Under the pieces are notes generated by a model that saw only the letters and a program-made list of their open reading frames with translations, was not told the origin of the DNA and made no database searches. This document shows, piece after piece, positions 36,239 to 45,376 of a DNA stretch of 64,000 nucleotides. The translations under genes were made by a program, and so were the position numbers. The stretch lies in NCBI RefSeq assembly GCF_000423665.1, contig NZ_KE384074.1, forward strand, positions 148,761-212,760, given 5' to 3'. The stretch comes from Solirubrobacter soli DSM 22325 (lineage in GTDB: Bacteria; Actinomycetota; Thermoleophilia; Solirubrobacterales; Solirubrobacteraceae). The stretch's first letter is position 1; each line of letters opens with the position of its first letter.

Positions 36239-39200
36239 TTACGGGGTCGTGGTCGACAGCGTGAACGTCAGCGTCTTCGAGTACGTGCCCGTACGGAGCG
36301 CGTCGCTCGAGCCGATCGCCTGCTTGAAGGTGATCGGGACGGACTCGTTCGAGGTCGGCGCGGCCCAGGTCTTGATGACGCCGAGGCCCTGCAGCGGCTG
36401 CGGCAGGGCGAACGTCCCGTTGACCAGCCGGCCCGGGAACGTGGTGCTCGGATCGGCGACCGACAGGGTCGCGTCGCCCGCGGTGGAGATCACGTTCGCC
36501 GTGGTCGAGGCCGTGTACTCCTTGGCGACGCCGGGCGTGAACGGCCCGAAGTTCGCCGGGGCGCCCATCGTCAGCGCGAGCGTGGCCGGCACCGAGCCGC
36601 CCACCGGGGCGGTCGGGGCCACGACCGACGTCAGGTCGGCGTCGGAGACATCGAAGAAGATGTTCCCGACCGCCGCGACCTTGACGCGGGCGTGGGTGCC
36701 GGCGACGTTCGGCCAGGTGCCGGTCCACGTGCCCGTGTTGGGCACGTTGTCGGCGATCACGGTCTCACCCTGGTCGGAGATCAGGCTGATCTTCACGTTG
36801 GCCGTGTTGATCGGCGAGACGTCCGTGCCGGCGACGTCCCACGTGATCGTCTGCGCGATCGTGCCGTAGAGGACCTGCGAGACCGCCTGCGAGGTGACGC
36901 GGAACGGGCCGGCGAGCGGCGCGATCGTCACCTTGGTCTGGGCGAACCCGATCGACCCGCCGCCCGGCTTGCTGTCGCGCGCCGTCAGGCGGAAGTTCAG
37001 CGTGCGGTCGCCGAGGAAGCCGACGTACTCGCTCGTCGGCAGGTACTCCGAGAAGCAGTCGCGGGCGTCCTGCGAGGCCGTGGCCGTGACCGGCGTCCAG
37101 GTCGGGCACGTGCCCGTGGCCGCGTTCGTGTTGCCCGACATGATCTGCGCCAGGTCCGGGAACGTGCGGCTCGGGTTGCTGTTGACGGCGTTCTCGCCCG
37201 GCGAGTGGTACTTGAGCGTGTCGGTCGCCGAGACCTCGGCCGACGTCCCGAACTGGCGGAACAGCGGGCCGTTGGTCTTCGGCTGCGCGACCAGGCCGGT
37301 GCCCGCGGTCGAGCCGCCGTTGGGCAGGCCGCCGCGGTCGTTCTGCTCCCACATGTAGGTCAGCGGGTCGCCGTCGGAGTCGGTCGCCGAGCCGGTCAGC
37401 GTGAACGGCGTCCGCGGCGGGATCGTGAACCCGGCCGGCACGGTCACGTCCGGCGAGTGGTTGCCGGTGTCGGTGACGATGTTGCCGTTGTTGCCGGGCG
37501 GGCCGCCGTGGGCGGTCTCGCCCACGAAGCCGGTGCCGCCGGTGACGGTCAGGTCCAGCGACGGCTGATCCAGGCCGGCGAGCGTGCCGCCGAACGTCAC
37601 CTGGAACCCGGTGTCGTCGAACGTGCCGGCGCCGAAGCCGGCGACGGTCGCCGTACCGCCCGCACCCACGATCCCGGGCGTGCCCTTGGTCGTCTCGACC
37701 ACGGCTCCGGTCGCGCCGGTCGCGTTGGAGACGCTCAGCGGGTCGACGTCGACGCCGGCCAGCGTGCCGCCGAAGAGCAGGTTGTAGCCCGCGTCGGTGA
37801 TCGTGCCGACCGTGACGGTGGCGCCCGCCGGCCACGTCGCGAGCGCCGGGCTGCCCTTCACGTTCTCGCGCACGGATGAGGTGCACGTACCGGTGCAGTT
37901 GACGATCGAGAGCGCCGCGATGTCGGTGTTGGCCGCGGTGCCGCCGAACGTCACGGTGAAGCCCGTGTTGCCGGCGCCGGTGACGGTCGCGGTGCCGACC
38001 CCGGTGATCGCGCTGATCGCGGTCTGCAGGTTGGTCGCGTTGACCGCCACGCCGCCGAGGCCGAAGACCGTCGGCGACGTGGTCGCGCCGACCGCGAGCT
38101 GGAACGACTGGGTGGTGGCGTTGAAGGAGCCGAGCGTGACGGCCTGGGACTCGCTCCCGCCCATCAGCGCGGCGGTGATGCCCGCTGCGGTGTTGTTCTG
38201 ACCGCGGACGATCGGCACCGAGGTCGCGCCCTTGTAGGTGAGCGCGTACGAGTCGCCGTTCGCGTCATAGCCGGTCAGGACGACGTTCTGGACCTCCTGG
38301 CCGTTCAGCGCGCCCTGGATGTCGGCCGCGGTGTAGTTGGTGCCGCGGACGAACGGGCCGACGGTCGTGCCCTTGAAGCCGAGGGTCAGGGAGTCCGTGC
38401 CGTCGAAGCCGCGCAGCGAGATCGTCTGGACCTCGTTGACGTTCGGGCGCACGCCCGTCACCAGCGCCGTGATCTCGTCGTAGCTGCGCTGCGACCAGTA
38501 CGGGTCCGAGTGCGGCTGCAGGTTGTCGGACTGGCAGATGCCGGCGTAGGCCATGATCGAGGAGCCCGAGCCCGGCTCGACGGACGTGCCCGCGTTGCGG
38601 TTGCCGGCCGAGCAGTTGGACTGCACGCCGTTGAAGGTGTGATTGCCGGCGAACTGGTGGCCCATCTCGTGCGCCACGTAGTCGACGGCCATGAAGTCGC
38701 CGACCGGGGTCGGCAGGCCGGTGCAGCCCTGGGCCTTCCCGTTCTGACCGATCACGCCGAGGCTGGCCACGCCGCCGCCGTTGCGGCCGAGCATGATGTG
38801 GCCGACGTCGTAGTTGGCGGCGCCGATGATCTGACCGAGCACGATCCGGTTGCGGCCGAGCGTGCCGCTGCCGCAGGTCGACAGCTGCGCCGTCGTGTAG
38901 CACGCGGCGGCGCCGCACGGCCCGTTCGGGTCGGTGGCGAGCGCGGCCGTGTCGAGGTTGGTCTTGTCGGTGTCGTTGATCAGCACGAGCCGGATCGCGG
39001 TCTCGTCCTCGTAGATCTGGTCGACCCGGTTCATCAGCGTGACCTTGGCCGGGGTCACATTGGCCGACCCGCCGAAGTAGGTGGCGTAGGTCGGGTCGGT
39101 GATCAGCGCCAGCCGGTAGGTGCGCAGCTGGACCGATGGCCCCGCGGCGGACTTGGTCTTGAACGGGCCGGCGCCGAGCGCGAACGGGTCGGCGTCGCCC

Positions 39201-39766
39201 TCGCGCTCCACGAACTGCGTGTCGTCAGGCGCGACGTCCTTGGCGAAGTAGCTGATGTAGACGCTGTCGTCGTTGCGGTAGTACGGGTCGATGTACCAGG
39301 CGCCGTCCGACGAGCGGACGCTGGCGTGGAAGCCGAGCGCGTTCGACGTGTCGGCGCGGATCGTGGACGTCGGGTCGTCGATCCCGCGGCCGGCGTAGGT
39401 CTTGATGTCCGGGTGCGCCGCGGCGAGCTTGGGCTCCATGATCGGTGCCTCGTAGACCTCGAAGCGCTCGAAGCCGCCCTTCGGGGACGGCAGCGTCAGC
39501 AACGTGGACCCGCTCGGCGCCGCCGAGCGCAGCCCCGCCTTCGGGGCCGCCTTCAGCCCGGCCTTCAGGCCGGCCTGGTCGAGCGTGAACGCCCGGTAGG
39601 AGGACGGTCTGATGTCCGCCGGTGAACCTCCCTTCGTGGCGGGGAGACTCCCCGACACCGCGTCCCAGACGCTGCTCCGTGCCTGCGCTGCGGCCACCGC
39701 GGGCGCAGCCGCGATCACCGCGAGTCCCAAGCTCAACGTCGCCGCGACCCGCATCCCTCTCGCCAT
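36239..39766 (-). CDS. secreted zinc metalloprotease (reprolysin-like, M12) with repeat domains
   Basis: This 1175-residue protein has a signal peptide (about 1-27), a propeptide-like region and a metzincin domain. The zinc site is HEMGHQFAGNH: H366, E367, H370 and H376, with a Met-turn SSIMAYAG about 30 residues later. After about residue 440 come beta-rich repeats with recurring FxVTFGGTxAxxD and NYTAADIQGAL-like units (about 440-710), then a region with DSDGDPLTYMWEQ. A C-terminal domain (about 1055-1175) ends DALRTGTYSKTLTFTLSTTTP in overlapping pieces; nearly the same domain ends the phosphatase at 52100. The enzyme is probably cell-surface or extracellular. Confidence 0.92.
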   Translation of the reverse strand: MARGMRVAATLSLGLAVIAAAPAVAAAQARSSVWDAVSGSLPATKGGSPADIRPSSYRAFTLDQAGLKAGLKAAPKAGLRSAAPSGSTLLTLPSPKGGFERFEVYEAPIMEPKLAAAHPDIKTYAGRGIDDPTSTIRADTSNALGFHASVRSSDGAWYIDPYYRNDDSVYISYFAKDVAPDDTQFVEREGDADPFALGAGPFKTKSAAGPSVQLRTYRLALITDPTYATYFGGSANVTPAKVTLMNRVDQIYEDETAIRLVLINDTDKTNLDTAALATDPNGPCGAAACYTTAQLSTCGSGTLGRNRIVLGQIIGAANYDVGHIMLGRNGGGVASLGVIGQNGKAQGCTGLPTPVGDFMAVDYVAHEMGHQFAGNHTFNGVQSNCSAGNRNAGTSVEPGSGSSIMAYAGICQSDNLQPHSDPYWSQRSYDEITALVTGVRPNVNEVQTISLRGFDGTDSLTLGFKGTTVGPFVRGTNYTAADIQGALNGQEVQNVVLTGYDANGDSYALTYKGATSVPIVRGQNNTAAGITAALMGGSESQAVTLGSFNATTQSFQLAVGATTSPTVFGLGGVAVNATNLQTAISAITGVGTATVTGAGNTGFTVTFGGTAANTDIAALSIVNCTGTCTSSVRENVKGSPALATWPAGATVTVGTITDAGYNLLFGGTLAGVDVDPLSVSNATGATGAVVETTKGTPGIVGAGGTATVAGFGAGTFDDTGFQVTFGGTLAGLDQPSLDLTVTGGTGFVGETAHGGPPGNNGNIVTDTGNHSPDVTVPAGFTIPPRTPFTLTGSATDSDGDPLTYMWEQNDRGGLPNGGSTAGTGLVAQPKTNGPLFRQFGTSAEVSATDTLKYHSPGENAVNSNPSRTFPDLAQIMSGNTNAATGTCPTWTPVTATASQDARDCFSEYLPTSEYVGFLGDRTLNFRLTARDSKPGGGSIGFAQTKVTIAPLAGPFRVTSQAVSQVLYGTIAQTITWDVAGTDVSPINTANVKISLISDQGETVIADNVPNTGTWTGTWPNVAGTHARVKVAAVGNIFFDVSDADLTSVVAPTAPVGGSVPATLALTMGAPANFGPFTPGVAKEYTASTTANVISTAGDATLSVADPSTTFPGRLVNGTFALPQPLQGLGVIKTWAAPTSNESVPITFKQAIGSSDALRTGTYSKTLTFTLSTTTP

Positions 39767-39835
39767 CCTCGACCCCCCAGAGTCGTCCTTAACCTGCCCC
39801 TCCGCGGAGCATCCTTTCGGGTGCGAATCGTCAGG

Positions 39836-42238
39836 TCAAGTGGTCGGGATATCCAGAGCCAGCACGGCGGTGTCGTCGGCTTGATCGCCCTTCTGGAACG
39901 CGTTGAGCGCATTGTCGATCGCGGCGACGGCGCGGGCCGCTCCGGTGACGTCGCGCAGCGCCTCCAGCAGCCGTTCCTCGCCGAAGCGGCCGTCCGCGCC
40001 GACCGTGTCGGTGACGCCGTCGCTGAAGGCCACGAGCGTGTCGCCCGGCCGCAGGTCGATGCGCTCCGCGGTCCACTGGGCGTCGGCCCAGGCACCGAGC
40101 ATCGCGCCGAAGCGGCCGACCGGGCGCACGTCGCCGTCGCGCAGGAGCAGCGGCTGCGGGTGCCCGGCGCAGAGGATCTCGGCGCTGCGCGCGTCGGGGG
40201 CGACGTGGATCAGCGCGACCGTGCACGGGGTCAGCTCGGCACGGTCGGCCAGGGCCCGGTTGAGCCGCTCGAACGCCGCCGCGGGATCGCCCAGGAGCAT
40301 CCCGGCCGTGCGGAGCGTGTGGCGCGCCTGACCGGTCAGCGCGGCGGCCTCGGCGCCACGGCCGGTCACGTCGCCGACGAGGAGCATCCAGCCGGTCGGC
40401 GTCTCGAACGCGTCGTAGAAGTCGCCGCCGACGAGGTTCTCCTCCCCCGCCGGGCGGTACAGCGAGGCGACCTGGAGGCCGGGGATCGCGGGCAGCTCGT
40501 CGGGCAGCAGGCCGCGCTGGAGCGTGGCGGCGATGTGCGAGCGCTCCTGGTAGAGGCGGGCGTTCTCGACCGCGGTTCCCGCGCGGCGGCCGAGCTCCTC
40601 GGCGAGCTCGAGGTCGGCCGTGGTGAAGCGCCGGCCGGACTCTGAGCTGACGAAGCTGATCACGCCGATGATCCGCGGGCCGGCGACCATCGGCACGACC
40701 ATCACCCAGCGCAGCCGGAGGCTCTCCAGAGCGGCGCGCTGCACGGGGTCGGCGATCGCCTGCTTGAGCAAGGCGTCGTCGATCGGCCCGATCAACTGGC
40801 TCGACCCGTCGCGCAGGACCTGGGGCGCGCCGATCGGCCCGTCGACCGGTGACGGGTAGTGGCGGTCGTACTCCGCGGCGAACTCGCGCTTGGCCGGGTC
40901 GACGTGCGCGACCGCGACGGTGCGCAGCCAGTCGCCGGCGGGGACCGTCACCGAGCACCAGTCCGCGAGCCCGGGCACGGCGAGGTCGGCGATCGCGGCG
41001 AGGGTCTGCTCGTGGTCGAGGCCGGAGGCGAGGACCGCGCCGGCCTCGGCCAGGAACCGCTGACCGAGCTCGGCGCGCTTGACGTCGGTCACGTCCTCGA
41101 TCACGTTGACCGCCAGGCGCGGGTCCCCCTCGACGGCGGAGGCCTTCACCAGCCGCCAGCGCTCCTCGCCCGTCTCGCGGCTGATCGACCGGATCAGCCG
41201 CGGCTCCGGCGTCTCGCCCGCCAGCGCCTTGCGGCCGGGCAGGTCGTTCAAGTCCAGCGGCGTGCCGTCCTCGTTGAAGGAGATGAAGTCGGCGGGGATG
41301 TCCTGCGTGTTCCCGAACGCGGCGCGCGCGGCCTGGTTGAGGTAGATCGTCTTGAAGTCCGTGTCCTGGATCGTCACGGCCTCGGCGAGCGTGTCGAGCG
41401 CGGTGGTCAGGCGCAGCTGCAGCGACTCGAGCTCGGCGAACAGGCCGGCGTTGTCGAGCGCGAGGCCGATGCGGCCGGCGATCAGCTGGGCGAGCTCGAG
41501 GTCCACCGGGCCGTAGGAGCGGTGCACGCCGAGCAGCGCGAGCGTGCCGACGTTGCGCCCGCGGCTGCGCAGCGGGACGTTGATGTGCGAGCGCTCGTTG
41601 AGCGAGCGCAGGAAGCGATAGTCGTCCTCGTCGTGGGCGTTGGCGCGCAGGAACGCCTCGTCGACGTGCTCCTTGAGCACCGGCCGGACGAGCGCGGTGG
41701 CCTCGATCGTCGCCGGGCCGCGGGCTCTGAGCCGCTGCTCGACGTAGGCGGCGTCCGGCTCGCTGGAGATCACGCCGATGCGTTCGACGTGGTCGCCGCT
41801 GCGCACGTCGATCACGCAGATGTCGGCGAACGCGGGCACGAGCAGCTCGCCGACGCGCTCCACCACCTCGGGGATGGTGTTCGCGGTGTCGGCGAGCTCG
41901 GCGGCGCCCTTGAGCAGCGCGAAGCGGTGCTGGTCGGCGGTCAGGCGGCGCATCGCGTGGGCGGCGAGGATCGCGAACGCGCCGCCGGCGATCGTCGCGC
42001 CGAGCCGAACGAAGTAGTCTCTCGACCCGTAGTTGTCGTTGTAGCCGCCGCTGAGGATCGCGCTGAGGACCGCGAAGGCCGCCACCAGCGCGGTGTTGCG
42101 GACGCTGGCGAAGATCGCCGTCAGGAACGGGCCGATCACGACCGTCGCCGCGATCACCGTCCCCTCCCACGCCGCGTCGAGGTAGGCGAGCGCGAAGATC
42201 AGGACGACGCCTGCGACGGTGGCGTCGAAACGCTTCAC
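39836..42238 (-). CDS. membrane SpoIIE-type PP2C phosphatase with GAF and PAS domains
   Basis: Domain order in 800 residues: hydrophobic N-terminal segments (about 5-95), GAF (about 110-275), PAS (about 280-385), a second GAF (about 390-560) and the PP2C_SIG/SpoIIE domain (about 580-795). The phosphatase has VGGDFYDAF and LLVGDVTGRGAEAAALT with metal-binding Asp residues, then FSDGVTDTVG and DDTAVLAL. Such enzymes dephosphorylate STAS anti-anti-sigma factors; one is encoded directly upstream with an ATGA overlap. The PAS domain is similar to that in the RsbW-like protein at 54147. Confidence 0.93.
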   Translation of the reverse strand: MKRFDATVAGVVLIFALAYLDAAWEGTVIAATVVIGPFLTAIFASVRNTALVAAFAVLSAILSGGYNDNYGSRDYFVRLGATIAGGAFAILAAHAMRRLTADQHRFALLKGAAELADTANTIPEVVERVGELLVPAFADICVIDVRSGDHVERIGVISSEPDAAYVEQRLRARGPATIEATALVRPVLKEHVDEAFLRANAHDEDDYRFLRSLNERSHINVPLRSRGRNVGTLALLGVHRSYGPVDLELAQLIAGRIGLALDNAGLFAELESLQLRLTTALDTLAEAVTIQDTDFKTIYLNQAARAAFGNTQDIPADFISFNEDGTPLDLNDLPGRKALAGETPEPRLIRSISRETGEERWRLVKASAVEGDPRLAVNVIEDVTDVKRAELGQRFLAEAGAVLASGLDHEQTLAAIADLAVPGLADWCSVTVPAGDWLRTVAVAHVDPAKREFAAEYDRHYPSPVDGPIGAPQVLRDGSSQLIGPIDDALLKQAIADPVQRAALESLRLRWVMVVPMVAGPRIIGVISFVSSESGRRFTTADLELAEELGRRAGTAVENARLYQERSHIAATLQRGLLPDELPAIPGLQVASLYRPAGEENLVGGDFYDAFETPTGWMLLVGDVTGRGAEAAALTGQARHTLRTAGMLLGDPAAAFERLNRALADRAELTPCTVALIHVAPDARSAEILCAGHPQPLLLRDGDVRPVGRFGAMLGAWADAQWTAERIDLRPGDTLVAFSDGVTDTVGADGRFGEERLLEALRDVTGAARAVAAIDNALNAFQKGDQADDTAVLALDIPTT

Positions 42239-42552
42239 GCGCCAGGCGGCGGCTCGTCGAGCATGTCGAGGCGCTCGTCGAGTCCGACGAGCCCGAACAC
42301 CCGCTGGACCTCGCGCGGGCCGCGGACCACGCTGAACGGGGCGGCCTTGCGCGAGGTCTCCAGCACCAGGCGTAAGCCCGCGGAGTCGATGAAGGTCACG
42401 TCGCGCAGGTCGAGGACCAGCGCCGGCGTCTCGTCGATCGCGGCGGCGATCTCGGCCTCGACCACGGGGACGGTGGCGAGATCGATCTCGCCCACCGGGG
42501 CGACGACGATGGCGTCGCCGGCACGGCGGCGCGAGACCGAGAACTCGTCCAC
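42235..42552 (-). CDS. STAS-domain anti-anti-sigma factor
   Basis: The 105-residue protein is one STAS domain with the phospho-acceptor Ser in VTFIDSAGLRLVLE (about residue 58). RsbV/SpoIIAA-type proteins bind the RsbW-like kinase when unphosphorylated and so free a sigma factor. Start GTG at 42552. The coupled SpoIIE phosphatase would activate it. The matching kinase may be the HATPase protein at 54147, 12 kb away. Confidence 0.92.
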   Translation of the reverse strand: MDEFSVSRRRAGDAIVVAPVGEIDLATVPVVEAEIAAAIDETPALVLDLRDVTFIDSAGLRLVLETSRKAAPFSVVRGPREVQRVFGLVGLDERLDMLDEPPPGA

Positions 42553-42582
42553 GGGCGCGATCTTCTCACGCCCATCGGGCGT

Positions 42583-43284
42583 CTAACTTGCCACGGCGAT
42601 CATCCGGTACTCACCGAGGCGGTATTCCTGGGCGCCGTCGGGGCCCTTGAGCTCGACCGTTTCGAACCCGGCGTGGTGCAGCATCCGCACCACCTCGCCG
42701 GTCGTGTGGACGTGGTGGGCGCCGCTCGCGCACTCGGTGCGGCCGTCCTCGTCCGTGAACACCCACTCGCTCTCGAGCCGGCTCTTGCGCGGGTTGTAGG
42801 TGTTGGTCGCGGACATCGTGATGCCGCCGAACGTGTAGTCGGCGGTCGGGGCCAGCTCACGCGTGAGGAAGCCCTCCGCGACCGTCAGCGACTCGAGGAT
42901 CAGGCGACCGCCCGGGTTGAGCCGGCGCTTGAACCCGTCGAGCGACCGCTGGGTCTCTTCGGGGGTGGTGTAGCCGAAGCTGTTGCCCCAGCTCAGGACG
43001 GCGTCGAACGTGCCGAGGCCGTCGGGCAGCGCGCGCAGGTCCCCCTGCACGAAGCGCGGGTCCTGTTGGACGATGTCCACACCGGTGACGTCGTAGCCCG
43101 CGTGCTGGAGCGGGTCGGCGATGCGCCCGTCGCCGCAGGGCACGTCCAGGACGCGCGCGGGCGGGGCGGGCAGGAGCTGCGTGATCACTGCGAGGTCGGC
43201 CTGCGCCATCGTGGCCCCCGCGGCGCGCCAGAAGCGCGCTGCCAGGCCCGTGTGGAAGCCGACGTACCACTCGTCTTGAAGCAA
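42583..43284 (-). CDS. class I SAM-dependent methyltransferase
   Basis: The 233-residue protein has motif I VLDVPCGDGRIADPL (about 44-58), an acidic end of strand 2 (GVDIV), motif II FDAVLSWGNSFGY and motif III LNPGGRLILES. The start is TTG at 43284, with GGAG 8 nt upstream; no better start is in frame. The acceptor is unknown. The gene is divergent from a VOC protein gene over a region with two dyads. Confidence 0.85.
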   Translation of the reverse strand: MLQDEWYVGFHTGLAARFWRAAGATMAQADLAVITQLLPAPPARVLDVPCGDGRIADPLQHAGYDVTGVDIVQQDPRFVQGDLRALPDGLGTFDAVLSWGNSFGYTTPEETQRSLDGFKRRLNPGGRLILESLTVAEGFLTRELAPTADYTFGGITMSATNTYNPRKSRLESEWVFTDEDGRTECASGAHHVHTTGEVVRMLHHAGFETVELKGPDGAQEYRLGEYRMIAVAS

Positions 43285-43302
43285 TTCGGGTTCTCCGGAA
43301 CG

Positions 43303-43357
43303 GGGCGCGGTGTCGCGCCCGTCATTGACTAGGACGGTGAGGTACTGCCGGTCCTAG
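43303..43357. promoter_or_regulatory. hairpin and inverted repeat between methyltransferase and VOC genes
   Basis: Two structures lie in the 132-bp divergent gap. GGGCGCG-GTGT-CGCGCCC (43303-43320) is a 7-bp hairpin with a four-base loop, 18 nt before the methyltransferase TTG, so it would be in that gene's leader. CTAGGAC-N15-GTCCTAG (43329-43357) is a wider dyad that could be an operator. Confidence 0.4.
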
Positions 43358-43416
43358 CCGGCGGCGATGCTGTTCCGGTGGATGCGCAGAGGCGTCGAGA
43401 CGGCATGCTAGGGCGC

Positions 43417-43794
43417 GTGAGTGTCCTCATCAACCACGCGATCCTCGGCGCGACCGACAAGCTCGAGTCCGCCCGCTTCCTCTGCGACCTCTTCGACCTG
43501 GCCGAGCCCGAGGAGGCCGGCCCCTTCGCCGTCGTCCGGTTGTCGAGCGGCGAACTGGTGCAGTTCGCGGTGCCGCCGGGCGGCGAGGTGGCGCCGATCC
43601 ACCTCGCCTTCCTCGTCGACGACGCCACGTTCGACCACCTCGTCGCGCGACTGGAGGCGCTCGGCCTCGACCACTGGGCCGACCCGCGACGCTCGCAGGC
43701 GGGCATCAACCACAACCACGGCGGGCGCGGCGTCTACTTCCTCGACCCCGCCGGCAACTACTTCGAGGCGATCACGGCGCCGTATTCCGGCTAG
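43417..43794 (+). CDS. VOC (glyoxalase/bleomycin-resistance fold) protein
   Basis: The 125-residue protein is a single VOC domain: INHAILGATDKLESARFLCDLF at the start, VAPIHLAFLVDDATFDHLV in the middle and GGRGVYFLDPAGNYFEAIT at the end, which contains the last metal-ligand Glu. It probably binds a metal and a small substrate as a dimer; the reaction is unknown. GTG 43417 is chosen because the domain begins directly there and CATGCT lies 7 nt upstream; ATG 43405 is the alternative. Its TAG overlaps the convergent gene's stop by 4 bp in the palindrome CTAG. Confidence 0.82.
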   Translation: MSVLINHAILGATDKLESARFLCDLFDLAEPEEAGPFAVVRLSSGELVQFAVPPGGEVAPIHLAFLVDDATFDHLVARLEALGLDHWADPRRSQAGINHNHGGRGVYFLDPAGNYFEAITAPYSG

Positions 43795-44111
43795 CCGGTG
43801 ATCACCATGCGCGCGACCTTGCCGCCGGGCGCGAGCGTGAACGTGAAGGCGCCGCCGCCGTTGTACCCGTCGCCCGAGACGGTGACGCCGACCTTGATCG
43901 CGTCGCCGTCGCGGGTGACCTCGCCCGGCTCGATGTGGGCGTTCACGCCGATGTTCTCGTTGGCGTTCCAGCCCGCGATCGCCTCGTGACCGGTGAAGGT
44001 GCGGCCCCAGTCGTCGATCGTGCCGTCGGCGGCGAAAGCGTCCACGAACGCGTCGGAGTCGGCGCGGTTGGTGGCGTCGAAGACCTGCTGGATCGCGGGC
44101 TCGAGGGTCAT
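43791..44111 (-). CDS. NTF2-like (SnoaL/DUF4440-type) protein
   Basis: The 106-residue protein has the NTF2-like order: helix (LEPAIQQVFDATNRAD), FVDAFAADGTIDDWGRTFTG, then a curved sheet with GDGYNGGGAFTFTLAPGG. These proteins are small cone-shaped binders or enzymes and the fold does not give a function. The ATG overlaps the lipoprotein stop (ATGA), making it the last gene of the ECF sigma operon. Confidence 0.8.
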   Translation of the reverse strand: MTLEPAIQQVFDATNRADSDAFVDAFAADGTIDDWGRTFTGHEAIAGWNANENIGVNAHIEPGEVTRDGDAIKVGVTVSGDGYNGGGAFTFTLAPGGKVARMVITG

Positions 44112-45376
44112 GGACTCGGATTCAAGCGCGCCGTCCGCATGCCCGTGTAGCGGACCGGGGCGCCGCGGCGGGCGGCGTGCAGCGTGAAGGTGCCGCCTCG
44201 CGCGTGCTTGCCGCGGATCGCGATGAAGAACGCCCCGCTGCGTTTGGCCGGGCGCAGGACGAAGGCGCCGGAGGCGACCGTGGAGCGCTCGACCAAGACG
44301 TAGCTGATCCGGTCGCGGTCGACGAAGCCCTCGAGAATCACGTCGCCGGACGGAAGGCGGGTGGCGTGGACGATGAAGCGCTCGGCCTTGAGCTTGGCGT
44401 CGGCGACGCAGAAGCGATGGGCGGACCCGCCCGCGCGCAGGCGCTTCTCGCTGTCGATCAGCAGGCAGCGGCGGCCGCCGTTGCGGGTGGTCGCGCCCGC
44501 GAGCAGCGGACCGGAGTCCTCGGGTTGCCAGCGGCTCGTGGTGAGCTCCAGCCGGGCGCCGCCGGGGAGCTCGGCGGGCGGCTCCAACCGTTGGCCGAGG
44601 CTCTGCTTCGACGGCGGTTCGCACGGCTCGTCGAGGTGGCGTGTCGTGCGCGGGTCGATCGCGTACTCGAGCGGCTTGGCCGTCGTGGTCGACGTGATGT
44701 GGGCGGGCAGGCCGGCGGGCGAGTCCGGGCGGTCGCGCTCGACGGCGACGAGGTTGTCGGTGGGCGCCGCCTGGATGATCCCGCCGTCGCGGGCGGTCAC
44801 GGTGACCTGCGCGGCGCCGTCGGGAACGATCCCGGAGATCGTGATCCGGTTGCGCATCGGCCCGGTGCAGCCCTGGATGGTGAACGCGCGGCCGGCGACG
44901 ATGTCGTCGGTCGACCAGGGATGCGCGGGTTGCCCGCCGGCGCTGACCAGCACGACGCCCTCGACCTGGGTGGGGTCGCGCAGCGAGGCGAGGACCTGCC
45001 GGCGCTGCTCGGGCGCCATCGAGCGCAGGCAGGTGTCCGAGGGCACGGGGTGGGCCGTCACGCTCTCGACCGGGACGATCCAGCCCCCTGCGACCCGGCG
45101 CGCGGAGCCGAGCATCACGCCGCCGACGAACGGCGCGTCGCGGAAGGCGTCAGCCGGCGGCGTGTCCTGGGCGGTCTTCGGGCGGCGCAGCACGCCGAGC
45201 GCCATCTGCAGGCGGGGGCTCGGGAACGCGGTCGACGGCGGCGGCGCCGGCGGCAGCTTCGAGCAGGCCTTGCTCAGCTGGGGCGATGTCGTGATCGGTC
45301 TCGGCGGTGCGGCGACCTGGGTCTCGGCGCCGCAGCCGGCGAGCGCCAGCACGGCGAGGGCGAGGATTCGCTTCAT
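44108..45376 (-). CDS. predicted lipoprotein of the ECF sigma operon, unknown family
   Basis: The protein starts MKRILALAVLALAGCGAE, a lipoprotein signal with Cys16 as lipid site. The remaining about 400 residues are beta-rich with several Cys pairs and belong to no family I recognise. The tail (about 325-422) is rich in strands and basic residues. ATG 45376 is preferred because it overlaps the preceding stop (ATGA), as in most pairs here; an in-frame GTG two codons earlier is possible. Being downstream of a sigma factor and a one-pass membrane protein, it may be the extracytoplasmic sensor or the effector. Confidence 0.78.
   Translation of the reverse strand: MKRILALAVLALAGCGAETQVAAPPRPITTSPQLSKACSKLPPAPPPSTAFPSPRLQMALGVLRRPKTAQDTPPADAFRDAPFVGGVMLGSARRVAGGWIVPVESVTAHPVPSDTCLRSMAPEQRRQVLASLRDPTQVEGVVLVSAGGQPAHPWSTDDIVAGRAFTIQGCTGPMRNRITISGIVPDGAAQVTVTARDGGIIQAAPTDNLVAVERDRPDSPAGLPAHITSTTTAKPLEYAIDPRTTRHLDEPCEPPSKQSLGQRLEPPAELPGGARLELTTSRWQPEDSGPLLAGATTRNGGRRCLLIDSEKRLRAGGSAHRFCVADAKLKAERFIVHATRLPSGDVILEGFVDRDRISYVLVERSTVASGAFVLRPAKRSGAFFIAIRGKHARGGTFTLHAARRGAPVRYTGMRTARLNPSP

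Noticed and set aside
35177-37879. A 900-codon plus-strand frame across the kinase and metalloprotease genes
   Set aside because: It covers the ends of two clear genes on the other strand and has no protein features.
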